From positions 81,637-145,636 of the forward strand of contig NZ_JAUYFA010000037.1 in NCBI RefSeq assembly GCF_030691135.1: a stretch of 64,000 nucleotides of DNA, read 5' to 3'. The DNA is from Phreatobacter sp. (lineage in GTDB: Bacteria; Pseudomonadota; Alphaproteobacteria; Rhizobiales; Phreatobacteraceae). Position numbers and translations under genes: made by a program. Each line of letters begins with the position of its first letter. Within the stretch, counting starts at the first letter, position 1. The notes beneath the pieces are model-generated. The model saw nothing but the letters and a program-made list of their open reading frames with translations, was not told the origin of the DNA and did not search any database. Of this stretch, positions 42,515 through 51,246 are shown one piece after another.

Positions 42515-45471
42515 GCGTCAACCGCCTCGCCACCGGCGGCCTCGTCGACCGGCAGACGCCCATCGGTTTCAGTTTCGACGGCCGTCCCCTGACGGGGCTC
42601 GCCGGCGATACGCTGGCCTCGGCGCTCGTCGCCAACGGCATCGGTCTCGTCGGCCGCTCGTTCAAGTATCACCGCCCCCGCGGCATCGTCTCGGCCGGTC
42701 CCGAGGAGCCCAATGCCCTGGTGGAGAAGGGCCGAGGCGCCTATCGCGAGCCCAACACACGTGCGACCACGATCGAGCTCTATCCCGGTCTCGACGTCGC
42801 CAGCCAGAACCGCTGGCCCTCCCTGCGTTTCGACGTCCAGGCGATCGGCCAGCTGGCGTCGCCGCTGCTTGGTGCCGGCTTCTACTACAAGACCTTCATG
42901 TGGCCGGCCGCCCTCTGGGAGCGCCTCTACGAGCCGGCCATCCGCCATGCCGCCGGTCTCGGCCGGCTGTCGGGCGCGCCTGACCCGGACACTTACGAGA
43001 AAGCCTATGCTTTCTGCGACCTTCTGGTGATCGGCGCCGGTCCCGCCGGCCTCGCCGCGGCCCTCACCGCCGGACGGACCGGGGCGCGCGTCATCCTGCT
43101 CGAGCAGGACTTCGCCCTCGGCGGCCGCCTGCTTTCCGACACCGTCGAGATCGACGGCATGCCGGGACCGGTCTGGGTCCGCGAGGCGGAAGCCGAATTG
43201 GCGACGTTCGACAATGTCCGCATCCTCACGCGCACCGCCGCCTTCGGCCTCTATGACGGCGAGATCGGTGCGGTCGAGCGTCTCACCGACCATCTCGCGG
43301 TGACCCCGGCGGGAATGCCGCGCCAGCGTCTCTGGACCCTCGTCGCGGTGCAGACCGTGCTCGCCGCCGGTGCCATCGAAAGGCCGATCGTCTTCGGCGG
43401 CAATGACCGACCCGGCATCATGCTGGCCGCGGCCATGCGGACCTATCTCCAGCGCTTCGCCGCCCTGCCGGGGCGCCGGGTCGCGGTGTTCACCGCCACC
43501 GACGACGGCTGGCGGACGGCCGAAGCCTTCGCCAGCGCCGGCGTTCCGGTCGCGGCGGTGATCGATGCGCGGCGCGACATCGCCGCATCCGTCAGGGCGC
43601 TCGCCGGCGACGTGCCGGTCTTCCTCGGCGCCCGCGTGCTCGATGCCATCGGTGGGCAATCCCTCTCGGCGATCGAGGTGATCGGCGATCACGGCCGCCG
43701 CCGCATCGCCGTCGACGGCCTCGCCGTATCAGGCGGCTTCAACCCCGATATCGCGATGACGACCCATCTCGGCCACAAGCCGCGCTGGTCGGATGCCAGC
43801 CTCGCCTTCGTGCCCGATGCCATGCCGGCCAATCTCGCCGTGGCGGGCGCGGCGGCCGGCCGCTTCACCCTCGCCGAGGCGCTGGCAGACGGGGCAAGGC
43901 TCGGCGCTGCGGCGGCCGGCGCTGCCGGCAAGCCCGTCGTCGCGGCTCCGGCGTGGCGTGCCAGCGACGAGACCTTCGCCGTCGGGCCGCTCTTCCACGT
44001 CGAGGGCGGACGCGGCAAGGCCTTCGTCGACCTGCAGAACGACGTCACCGACAAGGACGTCGCCCAGTCGGTGCGCGAGGGCTTCGTCTCGGTCGAGCAT
44101 CTGAAGCGCTACACCACGCTCGGCATGGCCACCGACCAGGGTCGCACCTCCAGCGTCAACGGCCTCGCCATCCTGGCGAGACTGACCGGCCGGACCATTC
44201 CCGAAACCGGCTCGACGCGGGCCCGCCCGCCGCATGGCCCGGTCGCCATCGGCGCCTTCGCCGGTCTCCATACCGGCACGCATTTCAAGCCGACGCGTCT
44301 CACCGCCTCGCATGGCTGGGCGAAGGAGCAGGGCGCCGTCTTCGTCGAGACGGGGCAATGGCTGCGGGCCCAGTGGTTCCCGCGGGCAGGCGAGCGCGAC
44401 TGGCTCGAAAGCGTCACCCGCGAGGTCGATGCCGTGCGTTCCGGCGTCGGCATCTGCGACGTCTCGACCCTCGGCAAGATCGCACTGTCGGGGCCGGATG
44501 TCGGCGCCTTCCTCGACCGGGTCTATTGCAACACCTTCTCCACCCTGCCCGTCGGCAAGGCGCGCTATGGCCTGATGCTGCGTGAGGACGGCTTCGTCAT
44601 GGACGACGGCACGACGGCGCGGCTCGGCGAGGACGACTATGTCCTCTCCACGACCACCGTGAATGCCGGCAAGGTCATGCAGCACCTTGCCTTCTGCCAT
44701 CAGGTGCTGTGGCCAGACCTCGACGTGCAGATGGTGTCGGTCACCGAGCAGTGGGCACAATTCGCGGTGGCCGGCCCCCGCTCCCGCGCGTTGCTGCAGC
44801 AGCTGTTCGGGCCGGCTGCGGACCTGTCCGACGCCGCCTTCCCCTATCTCGCCTGCGGCACCTTCCCGCTCGGCGCGACCATGGCCCGCCTGTTCCGGAT
44901 CTCGTTCTCCGGCGAGCGCGCCTATGAGATCGCCGTCCCCGCCGGCTATGGCGACGCTCTCATCCGCGCCCTGATGGTCGCGGGTCGCGATCTCGGCGTC
45001 ACGCCCTACGGTACCGAGGCGCTCGCCGTCATGCGGATCGAGAAGGGGCATGTCGCAGGCGCCGAGCTGAACGGCCAGACGGTGGCGCGTGATCTCGGCC
45101 TCGGACGAATGATGTCGCGGAAGAAGGACTATGTCGGCCGCCTCATGGCCGAGCGGGAAGCCTTGAATGATCCGTCCCGGCCGACCCTGGTGGGACTGCA
45201 GCCGACTGTGCCGGGCGTGCGCCTGCGCGCCGGGGCGCATTTCCTGAGCCTCGGGGCGCCGGCCACCGCCGCGAGCGACGAGGGCTACATGACCGCGACG
45301 GCCTTCAGCCCCGCTCTCGGCCACTGGATCGGCCTCGGGCTTCTGGCGCGCGGGCCGGAGCGTATCGGCGAGCAGATCCGTGCCTATGACCCGATCCGCG
45401 GCGGCGATGTGGTCGTCGAGGTGGTGAACCCCGTCTTCATCGATCCGGAAGGAACCCGCGTTCATGGCTGA
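42511..45471 (+). CDS. soxA: Sarcosine oxidase alpha subunit
   Basis: A 986-aa subunit. The N-terminal part (about 15-95) is ferredoxin-like without cluster cysteines; GAGPAG at 175-180 starts the NAD-binding flavoprotein-like domain, and residues from about 600 to the end form a GcvT-like folate domain that captures the methyl group as 5,10-methylene-tetrahydrofolate. The ATG at 42511 overlaps soxD and gives the standard start MSVNRLATGGLVDR. The gene overlaps soxG by eight bases. Confidence 0.96.
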   Translation: MSVNRLATGGLVDRQTPIGFSFDGRPLTGLAGDTLASALVANGIGLVGRSFKYHRPRGIVSAGPEEPNALVEKGRGAYREPNTRATTIELYPGLDVASQNRWPSLRFDVQAIGQLASPLLGAGFYYKTFMWPAALWERLYEPAIRHAAGLGRLSGAPDPDTYEKAYAFCDLLVIGAGPAGLAAALTAGRTGARVILLEQDFALGGRLLSDTVEIDGMPGPVWVREAEAELATFDNVRILTRTAAFGLYDGEIGAVERLTDHLAVTPAGMPRQRLWTLVAVQTVLAAGAIERPIVFGGNDRPGIMLAAAMRTYLQRFAALPGRRVAVFTATDDGWRTAEAFASAGVPVAAVIDARRDIAASVRALAGDVPVFLGARVLDAIGGQSLSAIEVIGDHGRRRIAVDGLAVSGGFNPDIAMTTHLGHKPRWSDASLAFVPDAMPANLAVAGAAAGRFTLAEALADGARLGAAAAGAAGKPVVAAPAWRASDETFAVGPLFHVEGGRGKAFVDLQNDVTDKDVAQSVREGFVSVEHLKRYTTLGMATDQGRTSSVNGLAILARLTGRTIPETGSTRARPPHGPVAIGAFAGLHTGTHFKPTRLTASHGWAKEQGAVFVETGQWLRAQWFPRAGERDWLESVTREVDAVRSGVGICDVSTLGKIALSGPDVGAFLDRVYCNTFSTLPVGKARYGLMLREDGFVMDDGTTARLGEDDYVLSTTTVNAGKVMQHLAFCHQVLWPDLDVQMVSVTEQWAQFAVAGPRSRALLQQLFGPAADLSDAAFPYLACGTFPLGATMARLFRISFSGERAYEIAVPAGYGDALIRALMVAGRDLGVTPYGTEALAVMRIEKGHVAGAELNGQTVARDLGLGRMMSRKKDYVGRLMAEREALNDPSRPTLVGLQPTVPGVRLRAGAHFLSLGAPATAASDEGYMTATAFSPALGHWIGLGLLARGPERIGEQIRAYDPIRGGDVVVEVVNPVFIDPEGTRVHG

Positions 45472-46048
45472 TCTCGTCCATCGTGGCGGCTATGCCGGCC
45501 TCGGCCGGCGGGTCGGATCAGGGGATGGCGTTCTTGCCGTCGAGCGGGCGGGCCTCGCCGCCGCCACCGTCATCGCCCGTCGCGGCAAGGCGGGGGAGAC
45601 GGCGGCACGCCTCGGCAGCCGTTTCGGGTTCGCGGTGGTGGATGGGCCGAAGCGTGCGGTGTCCGCGGTCGCCACCGTGCTCGGCACCGGGCCCGGCACG
45701 TGGTTCGTGTTCGGCGAAGAAGATCCGGGGTTCGTCGCCGGCCTTCGTGCCGCGCTGGCAGGCGTCGCCGCGGTGGTCGACCAGTCTGACGGCCAGGCTG
45801 TGCTTCACCTGAGCGGAGCGCGGTTGCCAGAGCTGCTGGAAAAGGGGGTGCGGATCGACCTCGACCCCGCGCGGTTCACGCCCGCGGACGTCGCCGTCAC
45901 CGCCATAGCCCATATCGGCGTCACGCTGTGGAAGATCGATGCGGTGCCGACCTTCGCCGTCGCCTTGCCGCGGAGCTATGCCGCAAGTTTCCGGCATTGG
46001 CTCGAAACCTCGGCGGGACCGGCAGGGCTGACAGTGATGTCGGACTGA
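45464..46048 (+). CDS. soxG: Sarcosine oxidase gamma subunit
   Basis: A 194-aa subunit with the weakly conserved GcvT-like fold of SoxG. The C-terminal RSYAASFRHWLETSA segment and the position at the end of soxBDAG identify it. The gene starts eight bases inside soxA, so translation is coupled. No folate or serine-cycle genes (glyA, folD, purU) follow in this window. Confidence 0.9.
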   Translation: MADLVHRGGYAGLGRRVGSGDGVLAVERAGLAAATVIARRGKAGETAARLGSRFGFAVVDGPKRAVSAVATVLGTGPGTWFVFGEEDPGFVAGLRAALAGVAAVVDQSDGQAVLHLSGARLPELLEKGVRIDLDPARFTPADVAVTAIAHIGVTLWKIDAVPTFAVALPRSYAASFRHWLETSAGPAGLTVMSD

Positions 46049-46278
46049 AGCCCGTCGGCGCCGCAGCAGCAAGGTGGGCCACCTTGTCGAGCAGCGTTAT
46101 GCACCGCTCGTGGATCCTATTTCCCGGCGCGACGACGAGACCCGCCGCTTCGTGATCAGGCGCGATGCCGATCACCGGTCGCGCCCAAATGTCGCGGAGG
46201 GCGCTTGTTCCAGGTCAATTCCCTCCCTTTCCGATCTGACAGATTGCAGGGACAGACCAAAGACAAGGGATCGAAACG

Positions 46279-47112
46279 ATGAAGACGACCGCCTACCTGC
46301 CCCTGCTGACCTATCCCGATACGGTGTCCGTCAAGGCGGCCGCGGCCGCGGCGAGAATGGCCGCCGCGATCGGCGCCGACCTCGACGTCATGATCTATTC
46401 CGTCGACCTCCCGCGCTCCAGCGCCTCCTTCGGCGGGATGGTCATCAACCTGTCGGACATGGTCCGGAAGGTCGAGAACGACAGCCGCGAGCATAGTGCG
46501 GGGCTGGCGGCTGCCGTACAGGACATGGCGCGGAGCCACGGCTTGGCCTTTCAGCTCGATCAGCGCCACGCGGTGCCGGCCGAGGCCATCCAAGGGGCTG
46601 TCGCGGAGGCCCGCTATCGCGATCTCGCCATCGTCCCCTGGTCGGACGACAACCTGACGTCCCGCGAGCTCGCCGAGGCGCTGGTCTTCGGCGCGGGCCG
46701 GCCCGTTCTGCTCGTCCCCGAGACCCATGAGGCGGTGCGGATCAGCCATGTCGCGGTGGCCTGGGACGGTAGCCGTGTGGCGGCGCGGGCCCTCGCCGAT
46801 GCGCGGCCCTTCCTTGCCGCGGGCGCGCGGGTCACGGTGCTGATGGCGGGCGACGAGAAAAAGCTGGAGGCGGGGATCGGCGACCTCCTGGTGGATAGTC
46901 TGTCGCGCCGCGGCGTAACAGCGGCGGTCCGGACCGTTTCGGCGAAGGACCGGCCGGTCGCCCAGGCCCTGCAGGATGCCTGTCGCGAGGTCGGTGCCGG
47001 CCTGCTGGTGATGGGAGGCTACGGCCATTCGCGGCTGAGGGACTTCGTCGTCGGTGGCGCGACGCGGGGCGTGCTCGCAGCGCTCACCATGCCGGTGCTC
47101 ATCTCCCACTGA
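46279..47112 (+). CDS. Tandem universal stress protein (UspA family)
   Basis: A 277-aa protein with two Usp domains (about 1-140 and 150-277). The second carries the ATP-binding loop MGGYGHSRLRDFVVGGATRG in GxxGx9G form; the first lacks it. Two-domain Usp proteins are common in alphaproteobacteria and respond to starvation or oxygen stress. The gene stands alone, 230 bp after soxG. Its trigger is unknown. Confidence 0.9.
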   Translation: MKTTAYLPLLTYPDTVSVKAAAAAARMAAAIGADLDVMIYSVDLPRSSASFGGMVINLSDMVRKVENDSREHSAGLAAAVQDMARSHGLAFQLDQRHAVPAEAIQGAVAEARYRDLAIVPWSDDNLTSRELAEALVFGAGRPVLLVPETHEAVRISHVAVAWDGSRVAARALADARPFLAAGARVTVLMAGDEKKLEAGIGDLLVDSLSRRGVTAAVRTVSAKDRPVAQALQDACREVGAGLLVMGGYGHSRLRDFVVGGATRGVLAALTMPVLISH

Positions 47113-47346
47113 GCGCGACCGAACCTTCGGGCGGCCCCGTGAACTCCGGGCGCGGGAGCCGGGCCGTCGGTACTGCAGACGAGCTATGCGCCGTGCGGCA
47201 TCTTGCAATTTGTCGGCTGCACCGAAAGGCTTCCGTTACGCGATGACGTTCCGCGGTCCGCTCGATCGGACCACCTCAAAGGAACGCGTCGCGCGCCGCT
47301 CCCCGAGCGGTCAGGGATGCGGCTTCCGCATCCGATGGGAGGACGG

Positions 47347-48123
47347 ATGGAACGGACCAGTCGCATCAGCGCGGCCCTCATCTTTATTGCGCCTTTGGCC
47401 GTGCTGGTGGCGCTGTGGGCCATCATCGTGCCCGTCCTCGAGGTGCGGCCGCAGATCTTTCCGAGCGTCGCGGCCGTCGGCAAGGCGGGTCTCGAGAGCC
47501 TGATCGACGGATCGCTGGTGCGTCACGTCATGGCGAGCGTATCCCGCGTCGCGATCGGCACGGTTCTGGCGGTTCTGGTCGCCGTGCCGCTCGGCATCCT
47601 GATGGGGGTGAGCCGCGGCGTCTCCGCCTTCCTGACGCCGCTGATGCGCTTCTTCTCGGTGCTGGCCGGCATCGCCTGGATCCCGATCGCCACGCTGTGG
47701 TTCGGCTACGGATTCGGCGCCATCGTCTTCGTCATCTTCAACGCGGTCTTCTTCGTCGTCGCCTACAACACCCTGCTCGGCGTCTCGACCATCCCGATGA
47801 CGCTGCGCCACGCCGCCGCCTCCCTCGGAGCCGGCCGGCGGGCCATGCTCACCGACGTGCTGCTGCCCGGCGCGCTGCCCAACATCGTCACCGGCGTCCG
47901 CACCGGCCTCGGCTTCGCCTGGCGCGGTCTGATCGCCGCCGAGATGATCGCCACCGATGTCGGCCTCGGCTACATGCTCTTCGTCGCCCGCGACTTCTAC
48001 CAGACCGAGGTCATCGTCCTCGGGATGATCGTCATCGGCACGCTCTGGCTGCTGATCGACCGCTTGCTCCTCGTGCCGCTCGAGCGGGCGACGATCGAGC
48101 GCTGGGGGCTCGTCAGCACATGA
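47347..48123 (+). CDS. ABC transporter permease (SsuC/TauC type)
   Basis: A 258-aa permease with about six spans and the coupling helix AAASLGAGRRAMLTDVLLPG. It belongs to the nitrate/sulfonate/taurine/thiamine-precursor importer group. The ATG at 47347 follows GGACGG; a longer in-frame start lacks hydrophobic or family sequence. Its stop overlaps the second permease (ATGA). Having two different permeases is less usual in this family, which often uses a homodimer. Confidence 0.85.
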   Translation: MERTSRISAALIFIAPLAVLVALWAIIVPVLEVRPQIFPSVAAVGKAGLESLIDGSLVRHVMASVSRVAIGTVLAVLVAVPLGILMGVSRGVSAFLTPLMRFFSVLAGIAWIPIATLWFGYGFGAIVFVIFNAVFFVVAYNTLLGVSTIPMTLRHAAASLGAGRRAMLTDVLLPGALPNIVTGVRTGLGFAWRGLIAAEMIATDVGLGYMLFVARDFYQTEVIVLGMIVIGTLWLLIDRLLLVPLERATIERWGLVST

Positions 48124-48926
48124 ACGCCCTCCTCCCCCTCTGGAGCTTCGTCCTCAGGACCTCGGTGAAATGGCCGATCCTGCAGACGCTGGCGCCCTTC
48201 GTGCCCGTCGTGGCCCTGTGGTGGGCGGTGGCCGCCTGGGGTCCCTTTCCTCCGGCCTTCTTTCCCTCCCCGCCCGACGTCTTCGCCAAATTCGTCACGC
48301 TGATGGAGAAGGGGATCCTGCCCGAATATCTCGCCGACAGCGTCGCGCGGCTTGCCATCGGCGCCGCCATCGGGATCGGGCTCGGCGTGCCGCTGGGACT
48401 GTGGATCGGCCTCAGCAAGGGCGCGCACCGCGCCCTCTGGCCGGTCCTCCTTTTCTTCCAGGCCATCGGCGACATCGCCTGGCTGCCGATCCTGATCATC
48501 TGGTTCGGCTTTGGCCTGACGACCATGACCTTCGTCATCGTCTACACCGTGCTGTTCCCGGTGATCCTCAACACGGTGCTCGGCGTGCGCTCCGTCCGGA
48601 TCGAGCTCCACCGGGCGGCCCAGAGCCTGGGCGCCTCCCCCGCCCGCATTGTCGGCGAGATCGTCGTTCCCGGCGCGCTTCCGAACATCATGACGGGCCT
48701 GCGCAACGGCCTCGGCTATGGCTGGCGGGCCCTGATCGCCGCCGAGATGATCGTCGGCACCAGCGGCATCGGCTTCCTCATGTTCGACGCGCGCCGTGCC
48801 GGCTCGGTCACCGAAATCGTGCTGGGCATGATCGTGCTCGGCATCCTCTGGTACATCGTCGACGCGTGGATCCTCGCTCCCATCGAGCAGGCTACCGGCC
48901 GGCGCTGGGGATTGGTCACGCAGTGA
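48120..48926 (+). CDS. ABC transporter permease (SsuC/TauC type), second copy
   Basis: A 268-aa permease related to the preceding one, with AAQSLGASPARIVGEIVVPG as coupling helix and a longer N-terminal segment. It starts by ATGA overlap and ends by GTGA overlap with the ATPase, so the operon is translated as one unit. The two permeases probably form a heterodimer. Confidence 0.85.
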   Translation: MNALLPLWSFVLRTSVKWPILQTLAPFVPVVALWWAVAAWGPFPPAFFPSPPDVFAKFVTLMEKGILPEYLADSVARLAIGAAIGIGLGVPLGLWIGLSKGAHRALWPVLLFFQAIGDIAWLPILIIWFGFGLTTMTFVIVYTVLFPVILNTVLGVRSVRIELHRAAQSLGASPARIVGEIVVPGALPNIMTGLRNGLGYGWRALIAAEMIVGTSGIGFLMFDARRAGSVTEIVLGMIVLGILWYIVDAWILAPIEQATGRRWGLVTQ

Positions 48927-49681
48927 AGTCGCTCAGCCTGAAGAACCTCGCGAAGACCTATTTCGACGCCTACAAGGGCGAGCACGTCACCGCCATCCGC
49001 GACGTGTCGCTGGAGGTGCCCGCAGGAGAGTTCGTCTCCATCGTCGGCCCTTCCGGCTGCGGCAAGTCGACCATCCTCAACATGGTGGCGGGTTTCATCC
49101 CGCATTCCGGCGGCGACATCCTGGTCGGCGGCGTGCCGGTCAAGGGACCGGGGCCCGATCGCGGCGTCGTCTTCCAGTCCTTCGCGCTGTTTCCGTGGAA
49201 GACCGTCCTCGACAATGTCGGCTTCGGCCCGAAGATGCGCGGCGTGCCCAAGGCCCGGCGCGACGAGATCGCGCGCGAATATCTCGCTCTCGCCGGTCTC
49301 TCCCATGCCGCGGACCGCTACCCGAACGAGCTGTCGGGGGGCATGCAACAGCGCGTCGGCGTGGTCCGGGCGCTTGCCAACGAACCCGACGTCCTCTTGA
49401 TGGACGAGCCTTTCGCCAGTGTCGACGCGCAGACCCGCATGACCCTGCAGGACGAACTCTCGCGCATCTGGGAGGAACGGCGGCCGACCGTGGTCTTCAT
49501 CACCCACGATGTCCCGGAAGCCGTGTTTCTCGCCAACCGGGTGGTCGTCCTCTCCAAGGGCAAGGTTTTGGCTGAGGTCGAGGTGCCGATCAGCCGCCCG
49601 CGCGTCTGGGACCGGCTGGTGGCAGACGATGAGTTCAAGGACCTGTCCAACCAGGTCCTCGCCCTGGTGAGGTCGGCATGA
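48923..49681 (+). CDS. ABC transporter ATPase (SsuB/TauB type)
   Basis: A 252-aa ATPase with Walker A GPSGCGKST (42-50), signature LSGGMQQR and Walker B VLLMDEPFASVD, as in nitrate/taurine/sulfonate importers. The GTG start overlaps the permease stop, and its own stop overlaps the ATG of the next small gene. It powers the uptake system encoded around it. Confidence 0.88.
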   Translation: MKSLSLKNLAKTYFDAYKGEHVTAIRDVSLEVPAGEFVSIVGPSGCGKSTILNMVAGFIPHSGGDILVGGVPVKGPGPDRGVVFQSFALFPWKTVLDNVGFGPKMRGVPKARRDEIAREYLALAGLSHAADRYPNELSGGMQQRVGVVRALANEPDVLLMDEPFASVDAQTRMTLQDELSRIWEERRPTVVFITHDVPEAVFLANRVVVLSKGKVLAEVEVPISRPRVWDRLVADDEFKDLSNQVLALVRSA

Positions 49682-50007
49682 GGCTTCTTCGGCAGGCCCT
49701 CGGCTCCAGGCGCGGCCTGATCCTGCTCGGGCTCGCCGCGGCTTGGGTCCTTTGGCAGGCCTGGCTCTTCGCGGTGGCGCCGGCCAAGATCGCCGGCGGC
49801 TTTCCGGAGCGCGCGCGGGTCAATGCCGTGATCACGCTGCCCTTCGCGCCGGAGCGTTTCCATATCCTTGTGTTCCAGCGCTACGGCCGCGTGTCGGGAA
49901 CGGAAGGCAACAGCGTCGAACTGCGCGGTATCGACAAAAGCCAACTCGGCGCCATCGCCCGGCACTACTGGGTGAGGCGGATAGAGCCATTGCAACAGGG
50001 AGGATGA
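49678..50007 (+). CDS. Small membrane-anchored protein of unknown function in the ABC operon
   Basis: A 109-aa protein with one N-terminal membrane span (about 14-34, LILLGLAAAWVLWQAWLF) and a short basic/polar domain outside it (residues 40-109, with LPFAPERFHILVFQRYGRVSG). It is tied to both neighbours by ATGA overlaps, so it is made in step with the ATPase and the binding protein. I know no such accessory subunit for this transporter family. It may be a periplasmic-facing helper or anchor; no function is claimed. Confidence 0.75.
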   Translation: MRLLRQALGSRRGLILLGLAAAWVLWQAWLFAVAPAKIAGGFPERARVNAVITLPFAPERFHILVFQRYGRVSGTEGNSVELRGIDKSQLGAIARHYWVRRIEPLQQGG

Positions 50008-51068
50008 CCATGATCACGAGAAGGACGGCCGTCGCCGGAACGCTGCTCGCAGCACCGGCGCTCGCCTATGCCCAGCAGATGACCAAGCTCAAGGCCGGAA
50101 TGGTGACCGGCATCGACCAGATCGGCCTGCCGATCGCCCTCGAGCGCGGCTTTTTCGAGAAACAGGGCCTCGACGTCGATATCGCGCGGCCCTACGCCAC
50201 CGGCGTCGACGCGCTGAACGCCCTGCAGGCCGGCGAGAGCAACATCGTGCAGGTCGGCGTCCCGATGATCGGTGCCGTCGTACGCGGCATGGACCTCGTC
50301 GCTCTCGGCAACTATTCCGGTAAGGCCACCGCGCGCGGGTCGGACGCCACCATGGCGCTGATCGCTCGCGCCGATTCCGGCATCACCCGGGGCAATCTGG
50401 CGAGCCTCAGGGGCAAGCGGATCGCCGCGTCCTTCGGCACGATCAACCATCTCTACATCCTCGCCCTGCTCGAAAAGGGTGGCCTGGCGCCGGCCGACGT
50501 GACGCTCGTCAACACGCCGCCGCCGGACATGACGGTGGCGCTGCTGGCCAGGGGCATCGACGCCTTCGTCGGCTGGGACCCCTGGCCGATTGTCGCGCTG
50601 AAGGACGTGCCTGGTGCCGTCGAGATCATCCGCGGCGGAGACGCCATCTCGTATGTCGGCTTCAATGTGGCCCTGAGGCCCTGGGTCGCCGCCAATGGGC
50701 CGACCATCGAGAAGTTCCTGATCGCCGTGTCGGAGGCCGATCAGTGGATGCGCAAGAACCCCAAGCCGGCGGCGCAGGTGGCGACCCGCTGGATTCCCGG
50801 GCTTCGGCAGGACATCGCCGAGACCGCGATGGAGTTCAACATCCAGCAGGCCGACCGGCGCCTGTCGGCCAACAACTTCCGCGCCATGCATGAAGCCCTC
50901 GACCGGCTGCACCGCCTCGGCTTCCTGCGTGCGACCTTCGACGTCAACAAGCACTTCGAGCCGAAGCACATGCTCAAGGTGATGCAGGACCATCCCGCCC
51001 TGTTCGCCGACCTGCCGCCGATCCCGGCGGAGGTGGCGATCGGACCGGGTTACGTCTTCAGGCCCTGA
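50004..51068 (+). CDS. ABC transporter substrate-binding protein (NMT1/SsuA-like)
   Basis: A 354-aa periplasmic protein with an export signal (ITRRTAVAGTLLAAPALAYA). The mature part shows the NMT1/SsuA layout: MVTGIDQIGLPIALERGFFE, QAGESNIVQVGVPM, and a GWDPWPIVA hinge segment. Two ATGs (50004 and 50010) are possible; the first overlaps the small-protein stop (ATGA). The ligand may be a sulfonate, a pyrimidine or an amide; an amidase gene follows 178 bp later. Confidence 0.85.
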   Translation: MTMITRRTAVAGTLLAAPALAYAQQMTKLKAGMVTGIDQIGLPIALERGFFEKQGLDVDIARPYATGVDALNALQAGESNIVQVGVPMIGAVVRGMDLVALGNYSGKATARGSDATMALIARADSGITRGNLASLRGKRIAASFGTINHLYILALLEKGGLAPADVTLVNTPPPDMTVALLARGIDAFVGWDPWPIVALKDVPGAVEIIRGGDAISYVGFNVALRPWVAANGPTIEKFLIAVSEADQWMRKNPKPAAQVATRWIPGLRQDIAETAMEFNIQQADRRLSANNFRAMHEALDRLHRLGFLRATFDVNKHFEPKHMLKVMQDHPALFADLPPIPAEVAIGPGYVFRP

Positions 51069-51246
51069 GCCTTCCGCGGCGAACCCATCGCCGCCAGACC
51101 GCTGCGCGCCCGGGGCCTCCGCAGGAGACCCCGGGCGATGGCATTGGGCACCATGGAACCTCCGGCTTCGAAGGCGCCACCGGGTCCGGTTGCAAAGATC
51201 CTTCATCTCCTGTCTTGCTCGCTGATCCGCCGACGAGGAGGTCGCC

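Noticed and set aside
47113..47346. Possible TPP riboswitch before the SsuC/ThiX-like permease genes
   Set aside because: The conserved CTGAGA and ACC...TGATCTG blocks of a thi-box are not present.
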